Below, piece by piece: positions 12,569 through 24,205 of a stretch of DNA of 64,000 nt. The notes under the pieces are model-generated. The model saw nothing but the letters and a program-made list of their open reading frames with translations, did not search any database and had not been told where the DNA came from. Source of the DNA: Molanna angustata. Taxonomy: Eukaryota > Arthropoda > Insecta > Trichoptera > Molannidae. The stretch is taken from positions 25,913,091 to 25,977,090 of the forward strand of contig OY754970.1 of NCBI GenBank assembly GCA_963576475.1, in the 5' to 3' direction. Every line of letters begins with the position of its first letter. The stretch's first letter is position 1. The position numbers and the translations under genes are program-made.

Positions 12569-13834
12569 TGTGGGTTTCGATAAATAATGATCTTTTCTAT
12601 ATTTAAAAAAAATGTATTGAAAAATATACAAGTTATTTCTACCAACACAGAAAAAACATGTTAAGAAAACAAAATCCTATACGATATTGTTGTTCAAACA
12701 ATGATACGTTGAAAAATTATAATTTTCATGAGCACATAATTTTGTTTGTTTGTTTATGTTAGTCCTTGTGGTGATGTATACCTAACCTAACTAAACTTCA
12801 AAGTTAACTGAAAGTTTTTGTGGACAAAATCAACACAGTTCACACTGATTCCGGTTGTTCTCAAATTGAAAATATTTAAAAATCTAATAAATTATTTTTT
12901 ATTGCAATACTGACTGAAATGCTGACAAAACAAGTGCAAATCAATAAGGGGTTAAGTTAAGACTCTACAAACAAGATATTGCGGGTGACAGTTTTATAAA
13001 GCGTTGTTAAAAATCTATGTATGCAAAGGTCAGGGAAAAAGTGACACGTAATTCGCTGCACAACGTCGAAAGTCAACTAATTTTATTGGTTAATACAAAT
13101 TAGAGTATTTTCTGCACTAAAATTGGTTTATGCACAGGTTATGTCAGCCGCAATCTTTTGTTGGGCGAGGTATACTAACAGTTTGTATAGTTTTCGGAAA
13201 ATAAAATTTTCGCCGTGGAGAGGAGCTACTAAAGTTGTTTGCCGTTAATTGTACCTTGATTTTATATACCTACATAACGCCACATATAATTTCATATTTT
13301 TATTTACACAATGTGATAATTGGAACTATTAATATTTATTTTATTTTATTTATAAAAGGGTACATCGACAGACATTCATAAAAAACAAAAACAATACTAT
13401 TGTAGTAATATTACAAATATAAAAAAATACTTGGTATTTTTCTATTGATTATTGGTTATTATTATGAGTGCTGGAGATCTAATTATGGATGCACACAATT
13501 TTACAAAATTACATGAGCTCATATTTAATCACTCACGTCAGTTACACAAGTATATTACATATATCAATAACAAGTAAATGAAAAAAAATGAATACCCCTT
13601 TTTTATTTTTCTTCACATATTAAATTTTTAATTGATTTTTCAAAATAATCGTTTTATTTAATTTTCGTTTAGTTGACAGTTTAACAATGTTTAGAAATTT
13701 AGCTATATTATTGTCTTTACATTGAAAACATATGTAAAAACAGTTAAATATTATTGTAGCATCTTACTGAATAAAATTGAATTTTACTAACGCACAGCTT
13801 TGTATGAAATACAAAATAAACAAATTCAAAAATT
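12569..13834. other. Unassigned AT-rich stretch
   Basis: No gene. CCTAACCTAACTAAACTTC near 12781 echoes CCTAACCTAAAACTTC at 2010. Near 13330-13380 a TATTTTATTTTATTTATAA run may be an old LINE tail. Confidence 0.4.
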
Positions 13835-14045
13835 CTGAAAGTTTCAGAGCTCTAACTAGTTGGGAAAGTAGTTAAAAATCAATTGCAAAATTCCATTACG
13901 GACAAACATGTGAAGTTAAATAAAAGTGTGAAAAATATCATACATGCACATTTTAATGAAATTAATCTTATTTTTCAGTTACATAGGTACCTACTTTGAA
14001 GCAGTTATAAAGAATTTTATTCCAGATTTTTTCGGCAACGGAGAA
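13835..14045 (+). repeat. Dispersed repeat D, copy 1
   Basis: About 210 bp shared in direct orientation with 36755-36965: both run GAAAGTTTCA, AGCTCTAACTAGT, AAATTCC, TACGGACA, ATAAAAGTGTG, ACATGCACAT and later CAGATTTTTTC. No ORF or terminal structure seen; type unknown. Confidence 0.65.
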
Positions 14046-14604
14046 TATTAAAATACAACCGACAGACAGACAAGAGAAGTAAAACAAAAGGGTTTTAAAA
14101 ACATATCACATTCAAAGATTATTTATTGTATGTATATGGTACAATGTGAACCTACATTAATCTAGCACTATAAGAAAAATTCTCCACATAAACAAAAAAA
14201 ATGTTAAGACACAGTTGTCATTAAAATGATTGTACGCCGAGTTTGAGAGTTACTGTTTTAATATAACAAACAATAATAAATGTTATTTTATAGTTGTCGA
14301 AGCCTCCTTCCATTAAGTCGGATGGGGTAAAAAAAACGTTCACTAACCCGAAATAAGAAAAAAAGGTAAATGAATGAGAAAAACATCAAATATTGATAAC
14401 ACTCTTTCGGTAACCAGAAATAACAAAATAATATATAATATGTGGGTACTGGTACATTCCCATTACCGATGTTGGTTCAGGACAAAATAAATATTTTCTT
14501 TAAAAACAAATCCTCGCGCATAATGGCTTTTTAAATCGCACTTTGAAACGCGGTGGTGAAGTCAACGAACATGTTTTATATTATTTCATTATTATCTACA
14601 AGAG
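14046..14604. other. Unassigned non-coding stretch
   Basis: Nothing recognised. Confidence 0.4.
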
Positions 14605-14757
14605 GCAAAATAACATCTCACATGTGCAGCAATGAGGTTCATCGCCCATTCTGCATGTAGTTCCTTTAAAGGCGTGCCATGAGGTTGGCGTGCGGGGATA
14701 CACGCATCTATCGTCCTTTAAATACCCCAAAGTGTGGTATATTGCCGTGATTTTGCA
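14605..14757 (+). mobile_element. SINE-A copy 2 (5'-truncated)
   Basis: Matches the 3' half of SINE-A: AATAACATCTCACATGTGCA, GCAATGAGGTTCATC and the end TTGCCGTGATTTTG. The tail microsatellite is lost. Confidence 0.7.
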
Positions 14758-15364
14758 TCCACATTACTACTTTAACTACTTATGTCCTATTTTGATTCGT
14801 CTAAATTTATCCGTCTGAATTTTAGTAGGTACATGAGAAATGTCAAAAAGTTGACTGCATTTATACGGGACTCATTACGTCACACCGCGCGGATAAAATC
14901 CTTTTATCCACGGTCGCCAGTTGGTTATAGACGATTTCGTACTCTGAAACGAATCAGAATAGGACATGTTGTGTGACAACACACGCCAAGTAAAAAAATA
15001 TTTACTACGTATCGCGTGAAATAAAAATTTGGTCATAACTACAGGCATGAATTGGAGACTTTACAGACAAGACGAAGGACCTCAGACTTAATGTACCTTT
15101 ATGACTACTAAAAATTATTAACTTCAACATATCACACAGACGAACAAGGCACATCTCAACGTTCTTTTTAGACAAAAAAAACTAACGCCGCCGCTCAGAA
15201 TTCGCCATTGTACCGATGCCTTACCACATATAATAATTTGGAAAGGATGAAGTCCGTGGACATATCTCTATATGCCCAGGACCCTTTTCGGGAACCAGCA
15301 GTGAGAACATGTAACATGATATCAAAGGTGGGCTGATTAAGTTACACAATAACTTATGTTATTC
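14758..15364. other. Unassigned non-coding stretch
   Basis: A 64-codon basic frame (14782-14976) shows no recognisable domain and is not called. Confidence 0.35.
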
Positions 15365-15539
15365 ATGACAATGATTAATATGAACACATATATAATTCCA
15401 CAATTTATTTTATTTTTCTCCCGACGACCGTTTCGGCTTATAAGTCCATAATAAACTGGCCTTATAAGCCGAAACGGTCGTCGTGAGAAAAATCAAATAA
15501 ATTGTGGAATTATATTGTGTTCATATTAATCATTGTCAT
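15365..15539. repeat. Foldback palindrome (about 80-bp arms)
   Basis: Left arm from ATGACAATGATTAATATGAA to the GACGACCGTTTCGGCTTATA region. The right arm repeats it reversed, around a spacer of about 20 bp. The inner parts contain CCGAAACGGTCGTCG on the outgoing strand. No clear target duplication outside. Confidence 0.8.
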
Positions 15540-17349
15540 AATGGAATTCTACAAATTAGAAGCCGTCACAATCGAAAGATTGAAAAGTGAGTATGTTATT
15601 CATGTTTATTATAGTGTTAAATTATATTTTTTGTACGTTGCTAATTTTTATGAATTAAAAAATTCTTGCTAAAACCTATTTTACTTTTAAACAAATAAAA
15701 CAAAACTGGTTTTTTTCTTTCTAGTAATCAATTATTAAATGGTACTTGTCATCAAGGGCCGCAGAAAGTGTCAGAGGAAGGCGGTTTTCTTAATTCCCAA
15801 ACATTCGAGAGTTTAAAGAATGTGTAGGAGCTGTTTTGTCCTGATCAAGACCGAGACCAAGCTCTTGGGAGATCGTCAAGGTCATCGAGACCTGACACAT
15901 CTCACAAAGAACAGTATATTTTTAATGGTGGTTCTTGATTACCAGAAACTTTCAGTCAAAATAATGAATATAAAACAATTGAACTATTAGAAGAATGTTT
16001 GTGTAAAATATTATTAAAATGATTTTTGTGAATATCAAACATGAGACTGCATAAATGTTATTAAATTCTTGATTGTTCATGAAGATTTGAAAGAAAATAA
16101 TTGGACAGTAGGTAGTAAGCATTATTTCTGATTAAACTATACAAAGAATTTACCGGCTTTTTAAAAACGATATTTCAAATTGAAATATTGATTTAGAGAT
16201 TTATAAATAGGAGCAATTTCTATGTCGTGACACATGAAATGGTCTGAGACTAATGACACATCACAGTAGTTTAAATGACGGATGAGAAAAGTTTGATGTA
16301 AGATCTGGAGCACTCGACTTGAATGATGTATCGTCGTAATTATCCTCAACTACTTACATACCTGGAACTTTTAACTTCACCGAGATGTGGGAGACAATTT
16401 TATCGAATTATGGTATTAAATTACGCTCCCACCTTCATGCTTTGAATAATTCTGATGAAAAACTTTGCCAGCTGGTTTCCAGATAAACTTATTTTAGTGC
16501 CTGTCTTCGTGACTTAATTAGAAAAATAATCTGTGATCTTCAAGTCAACATTGTGAGTCTTGAAAATTAAACAGCTTGTAATAGGTCGATTGATAAATTC
16601 ATATTTGAAGTAGTATCTGTTGTGTGCACAATGATGGCGTAAAGAAAAAACAATATATATAATAATATTAAAAATAAAAAAGCAGAAAAATTGTATGTAT
16701 ATATATTTTATTTAGATGTAAAAAAGCGTACAGTTTCTTACATTTAGTAGAAACAAAAATAGTATAAACAAGGCGATAAAAAATATTTACGTAGTATGAC
16801 TTATGTATAAAAAGAAAATATTCCAAAAAACAAAAGAAGCACAATAAAATACGAGAACTTTTATTTTATATATTCAACACCCAGGCAAAGAAAAGCGACA
16901 ACGCAAAAATTTTAGTCTATGCATAAAAGTGTTTTTGGAATTGCTTGATCAAAAAACCTACTTTTTATGCTGATTTGTCTTCTTTATAAGTTTTGCTATT
17001 AGTGACAATTTTATTGAATGAAAATAAATGTATTTAAGAAGAATACTTTTGTATTGATAATGAATGTATTCCAAAATAATACTTTAGTTGTAAATCAAAG
17101 TAATGCGTAAAAGAGTTGGAACAATTTTAAAACATGCATTAGTAAAAATAAGCAGATGGTTTAAAAATGAAACAAAAACAAAATGAACATTGGTTTCAAC
17201 GACTACCTACACCATAAAAAAATGAATGAAAGCGTCCATTCTCCATTAGCTTTAAACACCACGATTGAGAGAGTTTGATCAAACATAAACTAAAAAATAA
17301 AATAAAAAAACACAGTCTGTTTTATACAATTTTGATTTACGTTTTAGGA
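15540..17349. other. Unassigned AT-rich stretch
   Basis: No supported gene, RNA or shared repeat. Only short frames without domains. Confidence 0.4.
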
Positions 17350-17356
17350 CATGCAG

Positions 17357-17545
17357 TTATTTAGTGTCTGGTGATCCACCAGCATCAAACGGACAGAACG
17401 AGTTTATTTTTCGCCACTGTTTCCTTTGTGCCAAGTCTTCTGCTTCCTCCACCACCACCCCCTCGACACGTGCTCGAATGCACCACTTCATTGCCGTGGC
17501 TGATTGCAACGGGACGTGATGGCAGTCGTTCGTTGGACGTGACAC
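17357..17545 (-). pseudogene. Possible LINE C-terminal scrap
   Basis: Minus-strand frame with GVVVEEAEDLAQRKQWRKI near its end. An 'A-x-D/Q-R-x-x-W-R-x-x' string before the stop is common at the C-terminus of RTE-like ORFs, but no other motif supports it. The overlapping plus frame with a run of prolines is probably an artefact of this GC-richer patch. Confidence 0.25.
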
Positions 17546-17639
17546 GAAATTCGACGATGAGAGTCATTAAGGAACAGCGTAAAAGAAGTCGGAGAGCATT
17601 TATATCAATTCCAAAATAAAAGCTGGTAGATAAATACTA

Positions 17640-17990
17640 CAATTTATAATTAAGAGGCTATAGTATATAGTATATTTTGAAAATAATTTCCCTAATATCC
17701 TCAAAATATACATCTTTGAAATAAAGGAGATTTTGTATTTACATCTAAATTATATTGCATGAGTTTTTTGAAATTTGAATTTCTTCATTACTTTTCTTGC
17801 AAAATAAGTTTTAGAAAAACCCTTTTTTATTTTTTACTGCACACAACTAAAAAACTACAAGGTCTATGGCGTAGATTTTTATTTCAATCGAAAGTGAATA
17901 TGAAAATCTACCGGCTGAGTTTTTTATTATTATAATATTTTAAATACTATTCTTGCTATTTAGAAAAAACCTCTAAATTTTACCAATTTT
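17640..17990 (+). repeat. Dispersed repeat E, copy 1
   Basis: About 340 bp that recur reversed at 27505-27850. Shared blocks include ATTTTGAAAATAATTTCCC / its complement, GCATGAGTTTTTTGAAATTT, AAAACCCTTTTTTATT, GAAAATCTACCGGCTGA and AAAACCTCTAAATTTTACC. No ORF and no terminal inverted repeat seen. Confidence 0.75.
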
Positions 17991-18004
17991 TCACGAAAAA
18001 GTGT

Positions 18005-18240
18005 TGTATGTCACAGATTAGGTGATATTCGAGGGAGATCGCGATCCACTTCCACGCCGGCGACGCTATAGAGCTCATTGGCCCTGTTCACCACCGGACG
18101 CAGCCGCAACATCGGACAAACACAAAATATCCACCATCCATCGGGTTCAACCACTGCCCCCGAGAATCCAACCACACACGTCAGGGCCTCCGATTGGTCT
18201 CGAAATCGGCCGCTAAGTACACTCCGTTTCAAGTCGGAGG
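18005..18240. other. GC-rich leader to the 310-bp duplication
   Basis: Abrupt change from about 25-30% to well above 50% GC near 18005. It runs into the duplicated block. Overlapping frames exist on both strands, as expected of GC-rich DNA, and I trust none of them. Confidence 0.5.
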
Positions 18241-18863
18241 GGCTTGTACCCCGACCCCTCGGTCCTCGTGTTGGCGTCCGAAGGTTCCGCGGGCTAACAC
18301 CGGGGGCATCCGACGCAATCATCACCTGTCAGATTTGACGTCTCGTTGTCAACACAGGATGTCTGACCCGACGTCTGCGCCGGCGGTGTGCCCGAACCAC
18401 ACAACAACATTCGCCACAGTTGACGAGTAACTGCCGAGCGAGACTAGAGGCGTCCGTCCTGCTCTTCTCTAAGTATAGAATGACGAGGGCACAACAGCGT
18501 CGGCCGCCCACCCCCGCCTTTACTGCCTGGGCCCTTAGAGCCGCAACCTAGGCTTATATCCCGACGCATCGGTCCTCGTGTTGGCGTCCGAAGGTTCCGC
18601 GGGCTAACACCGGGGGCATCCGACGCAATCATCACCTGTCAGATATGACGTCTACTTGTCAACACAGGATGTCTGACCCGACGTCTGCGCCGGCGGTGTG
18701 CCCGAACCACACAACAACATTCGCCACAGTTGACGAGTCACTGCCGAGCGAGACTAAAGGCGTTCATCCTGCTCTTCTCTAAGTACAGAATTGACGAGGG
18801 CGCAACAGCGTCGGCCGCCCACCCCCGCCTTTACTGCCTAGGCCCTTAGAGCCGCAACCTAGG
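18241..18863. repeat. GC-rich tandem duplication, 310-bp unit
   Basis: Unit 1 (18241-18550) and unit 2 (18551-18863) are nearly identical: both run GGTCCTCGTGTTGGCGTCCG, CCGCGGGCTAACACCGGGGG, CATCACCTGTCAGAT, CCCGACGTCTGCGCCGGCGG and end CTTAGAGCCGCAACCTAGGC. The same minus-strand start MMIASDAPGVSPRNLRTPTR appears in each unit. Tandem GC-rich monomers can be 5' UTR promoters of LINEs; this is a guess, because no LINE ORF follows on either side. A GC-rich satellite is the alternative. Confidence 0.8.
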
Positions 18864-19778
18864 CCCAGAATTCTCGATAAATATTACAGAACACTATTTC
18901 AACGATGAAAATTCCACATATACGATTCGTCTGGGGTATAAAATAAATTTAGTCGTATAAATTTATAACTTTTTGAACGTAGTTCTTAAATTCACATACA
19001 AGGCTGCATTCTTAATACAATACCATCTGAAATCTTTTCACGAAAGCTTTTCATTGATGCCGACTGAAAATTGTAATTGATCTCTGGCCGAATTCAAACT
19101 GTGTGGTTTGTATACAACTGAATGCACTTTGGCGGACAATAGTTATTATTCACGACACGTCTCCAAGGCTACCATAATAAGGCTATAATGATAATAGTAT
19201 ACGAAACGAATCCTCGCCATAGCTACAGAATGATTTTTGGCGTAGCGTCGCTAATGATGATTCAACAGAAACTCTAATACGCTTTGTGCTGTCTGAGGGA
19301 GCAGAATAAATGCGGTGGAAATAATATTACAGCAAGGAATTGACAATAAAAATAATATCAAGACAAAAAATTATGTTTAGCTTTAGCTAAATAAAGTTAG
19401 TAAGTTAAAAAAGAAATTATACTTTTGGTGCAATAATACGGGTATATAAACTTAAACAACCCAATTTGAAATAAAAATTTCTAAAAAAATACTAGAAGGC
19501 TTTTCAGCATTTCTCTAGTATTCAATTTAATTACTCCATAACTATGTGTCATAAAGAAATAAATAATAAATAAAAAAAAACTGCATTGAATCAAAGTGGG
19601 AGTGAGAATATTTTTTTCATTTCAAGTCAGGTTTGTTCTTAAAATATAAAAAGTCGACATATTTTGGGTTTCCGATCATTTAAATCACGTATAAACCCTC
19701 TTCAGGGGTAACATCTGTGCGAGAACACTGTCATCACAAGTATAAGGACTGTTGCTTTCAATGTTAACAAAAAAAACA
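18864..19778. other. Unassigned non-coding stretch
   Basis: Nothing recognised. Confidence 0.4.
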
Positions 19779-20070
19779 ATTTCTCAACAGATGGCGTTAC
19801 AAAAAGGTTTCTTCGTTACCTACTTCATAGATGGCGATGGTAAAAACAGCTTAATTTCAAACGATCTGTTTTTCATTTTTAAAATATATAGAACTCTCAA
19901 AAATTGTATTGATAAGGGCAACTCAATAAGAAGGCATAATTGGTGAACGATGCGCAAGCGCATAAAGTGATCGCGTAAACCAGCCGATGACAGATCGTAA
20001 GTCCTGTAGGAGACTTGAGTTCATGGTTCTCCTATAATATTCCAACTTAGTCTCTATTAAGATGTTAAAA
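19779..20070 (-). repeat. Family A, copy 2 (reverse)
   Basis: Complete reversed copy: starts TTTCTCAACAGATGGCG, passes AATTGGTGAACGATGCGCAA and GCGCATAAAGTGATCGCG, ends TCTATTAAGATGTTAAAA. A 64-codon frame overlapping its left part is not a gene. Confidence 0.75.
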
Positions 20071-21242
20071 ATTGGTCAAAAAGTAACAAAAAAAATCTAT
20101 AGACTAACACGAAGGAAACGCACATGAGAGAAAGACTTGTCGAAGGAGGACGAAGAGGGCCAAACCCACATGTAAAGAAATGGCCAAGGTGAAGAAGAAG
20201 TAAGTATATATGTATATAATTTCCAAAAATATAGGAATAATAAGAGGACAAAATTAAAGGACACAATCAACCCAAACTAGCAAATGATATGCTGTGAGGG
20301 CCCGATTTCTCTGTTTCCGAAAGGAAAAATACTAACCCCGCAAAATTACCTGGGGAAAATGCACCACAAAAGGAAGATAAAAAAAGTTTTCCTGTCATTT
20401 AAAGTACAAAATTCCTCATAGAAAGTATCAAGAATTCCCCAAAGAAAAATTAATGTTTCTATATCTTCGGAGCTCCACATTTCACACAGAACAAAATTTC
20501 TCACATTTTGATAGTACATTGCATACCGAATATCCTTTTGTATTAACTTACAGTCAAAGTAAATAAAACAAGATTCGTGTAAAACATACTGTAGACGTTA
20601 CGTAGTTAAGCGGGTACATATAAAATTCTCTGCTCTGTATAAATTGTAGGAATTTGCAATGGCAAATAAGAAGAGAATGCAAAGATATCAAATTTACCCG
20701 CATCTGTGGGGGATGAAAGTAAACATCCAAAGAATATGGCGGTGTTACAGCATGGAGCATAATAATATACCAGCCCTCTTTGTAGAGATAAGTATTTTCA
20801 AAGGGTTTTATTTAATTTGGTTACAAAAAACGAAGGAGGCATGTACAGTAGCAAACAAAAAATGATATTAAAAAAAACCTTAATTTTATTACATAATATA
20901 TATTGATTTATAAAAACACAAAATACAAGTGGTATTTTCAAATTTGATTTTTTTATGTGATTTAAAAAATGATTTGTATAATACTCTTCATATAGCGCGA
21001 TATGATTGGATTTCAATATAATTGAAGAGAATCGCTGAAGATCGAGCGGAGTGGAAGAAGAGCCAACAGACCTTCAAGATTTAAAACAAAGAATAAGAAT
21101 TAATGCATTAAAAATGTTGATTCAAAAACCAGATTTTTTTGTTAAAAGTCTAAAAATTCAATTTTTAAGCGGAATTCTGGTTTTCGGATCAATTTCTTTA
21201 TTTTCAGTATCATAATATGCATTTGTGGTATATCATTTTTAT
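20071..21242. other. Unassigned AT-rich stretch
   Basis: No gene seen. Near 21035-21080 the plus strand reads AEDRAEWKKSQQTF, resembling the extreme end of RTE-like ORFs, but the match is too short to call. Confidence 0.35.
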
Positions 21243-21755
21243 TTGAATGAATGAATGAATGAATAATATATTTCAAACAGTATAAATATTACAAAGGAAC
21301 AAAATACAATTTAATTTATACCTAATTACAGTTTTACATTAATTTTTATTTTCACACATTTGGAAATTTTACTGCCTCGCTAGACATAGTCTGTTCTGAG
21401 GCAGTACTAGTTTAAAATTGCTATGGCTACTCTGCGATCATATGATTTGTTTTCTTTTTTTTCTTCACATATTCCATTCACTTAGAACATCGAACAACCA
21501 GGATGAAAAACTCTAAAACCTCTATCTCAAAAAATCTAAGAGTACCGAGGCAGATCCTTCTCTTCCAATCTGCTTCAGCCAACGAGTAACGAGGTCTTTG
21601 AAATCCATCATGCGATAAGTTTTGTTCAATATCTATCATTATTTTATTATAGAGTCTTGGTGCCAAAAAACTATATTGACGCTGCGCATGTGTTGTTCTT
21701 GGTTGTGGCGGTCTTAGCTGATGTCTGTTTTTAGTGCCATGTATCAATATATAGT
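21243..21755 (-). pseudogene. LINE 3' end with ORF tail and (ATTC)n
   Basis: Minus-strand frame (21747-21478) contains RPPQPRTTHAQRQYSFLAPR and LYNKI, the style of sequence at the C-terminus of CR1/Jockey-like ORF2 proteins. After the frame comes a 3' UTR with a hairpin (21371-21405; ACTGCCTC / GAGGCAGT) and a terminal (ATTC)n run at about 21245-21261. The upstream part is absent, so this is a 5'-truncated insertion. Confidence 0.65.
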
Positions 21756-24089
21756 TTAAATATCTAAATTACACTACAAATGAATTTGACGCTATTTTAT
21801 GTACTTGGTGCATATATGTATAACTACAACAATGTACAATACAAAGCTCCCAGCATCCTTTCTATGCCCAAAGTAGTAGTTCCTTTTGCAACATACAATC
21901 TCTGTTGTGGTCTACTGAGAGTTGTTCGTTGTATTCTTGTTTTGCAATGATAAATATTTACACTCGGCTCTTAGTATCAAATAACACATATGTAGGTATA
22001 CTTACTTAAATTTTCATGGACTTGCGATAGAAAACATTTTTGTGATATAATTTTGAATTTTTTTTTGAAATTTTAAAATATGCTGTTCAGTTAAAAATGG
22101 TGTTTATAATATAGGTACCTACCTACCTACAAGTTTTAAAGATGCATAAAAAATAAGAAACAATAATTTATACACAATTACATACCACACTCATAATGAT
22201 AAAAAAAGTTTTTTTTTCTGTATATTATGTGATGGAAAACTAATAAATCTTAAATAACTAATACCAAAATACTAATACGATACAGGTGATCAAAATACAT
22301 CTATATTAATCAGTACTCGTATAGTAAACAACCACCCTTAAATAAAAAGTATTTGATTCAAAATTACAATAAATTCGGTCAAAAACTTTGGTAAGTTGGA
22401 ATAGAATGCCATTCTGTCTAAATTTGATGACACTTTGTGTGCAGGAAATTGTGGTCAACTCGTGTACAACTAATAAAAATTCTAAATATTCTCCCATTAT
22501 ATCATAATTTGGATGCATCAAATAAATATGATATAAACATCTTACTATGACTTAATACTACACCGAAGGTACATACATTGCAGGCGCCGAGATCTACAAT
22601 AGCAAGGTGTAATATTTCCTTATGATTGAATTACATTATTCTAGTAGATATTAATTACGTAATAGTAGTACCAGTTCAATAGCTTGGTTGCTACATTAAG
22701 ATTATCGAGATGATCTCAAAATTTCAACGTAGTTTGGTAAATTATTTAGAAACTAATAAAATTGCATTTATAATAAAACTATCATAATTTTGAACATAAA
22801 CCATCTCAGTGTATTTTTGTCGATACCCAATATCATTTTTTAAAAGTCAGTGTTTCTATCTAAGTTATTAATTATTGCAAGATGAATTTTCTAAAACAAA
22901 TAAACCACGTCGATAAATAAACAAACTATTTTGGAGATGTAAATGAAAGCAACATTTTTCACAGTGGTATTGCAACGGATAAATGGCGGATTTAATAACA
23001 ATGGAACGAAAATTCCATTTTTGTTTTTTTTTGTTTTCCTCTGGATTTAATCACGAAATGGACACACACACGCCCGCCGTGGAAAATCACAAGACTCCAC
23101 AAATATTATTATTATCATCAAACAGCGTTGTGAAAATACGGTGAGGCCGTGCAAGCAATATGCCAAACTACAATGCAATATCAATTTAAAACACAATACA
23201 AAAGTGTTATAAAAAGTCCCACAAAACAAAAGTGACGATTGCTTCTGTCGATATAATGTCGACATCTGTTTTGCCTGTCGATATATAGCGGTTATGCCCG
23301 AGAAACACGCAACGCTCCGCTGCAAATACGAATAATGAAATGCAAAATTTGCAAAGCAAAATGTGACAACCTAGAGAGAAGAAAACAACCTAGAAGCCGG
23401 CCACAAAACGATCGAGGTAGGAAATAAACCGAACTTCGAAACGAAGAACCCGTAAAAGCTTTTAAGTAATCGCGTGCCGCGGTGAGCGATCATTCGGAAA
23501 GAAACGCTTGTATGGAGATAGGTCGAGAATACCGCGAGTCGAAAAGAATTAATTGTAACGACGCCCCTTGAATCGTTTCTGAATATGGCAATACAAAAAC
23601 AAACATAAAACTCTTGCAGACACTTGTAGCACATATATATTTACATACTAAAGTTTAATTATCCGCTTCAAATGACTTTTATTTATAGTTTACGACGAAA
23701 AACTTAGTTGAAACATTATGACATAGAATACTTTTATTTTAATACAGGTACAGACCGGTCTATCAAATACCATCGTCAGAGTTCATGTTTGTTGCCTTTT
23801 ATCATTTTCCTGTTTTTTTATTCATAAAAGAAAAATAAGACTAGGTAAACGTTGAATATGTACTTTAATAACCATTCGGGACCATTCCAAAGACACTGAT
23901 AGTAGAATAGTATATTGCTCTAAGTAGTAATCTTCGGTTAATTACAGAATTAATAAATAACGGCAACGAACGACCTGAGAATGTGTTTTTCTAAAACTGT
24001 TTTTGTTTCATAGAACTAATTGCCATTCCAAGTTGTTTAGAGCATTAAATGCCATCAAAATTATTGTAATTCGATCAAGTTTTTCTTCT
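21756..24089. other. Unassigned stretch with a GC-richer patch
   Basis: Mostly AT-rich and featureless. 23040-23640 is more balanced in composition, with GTCGATATAATGTCGACATC and several CpGs, and has no repeat partner in the window. It could be a conserved regulatory or exonic region, but no coding frame of quality is present. Confidence 0.4.
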
Positions 24090-24205
24090 AATTAGGCCTA
24101 TTTCCTATTTCTGGATGAAGGCCTCCTCCATCTGTTTCCACGTCGCTCTGTGTTCTGTGCAGTATACTTCTAAGTCTAGCCAGCAAACCATTTCAGCGCA
24201 TCCAG
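24090..24205 (-). mobile_element. RTE-like LINE 3' UTR fragment (probable)
   Basis: GGCCTATTTCCTATTTCTGG then ATGAAGGCCTCCTCCATCTG resembles the reverse complement of the common insect LINE 3' end that reads 'GAGGCCTTTGTCCAGCAGTGG'. Orientation is therefore minus. No coding part. Confidence 0.5.

Noticed and set aside
17371..17619. Proline-rich 82-codon plus frame and glycine-rich minus frame
   Set aside because: Both come from one CCACCACCACCC-type run; no conserved domain.
18011..18635. Several GC-rich frames on both strands
   Set aside because: High GC lowers stop frequency; both strands are open and the frames repeat only because the DNA is duplicated.
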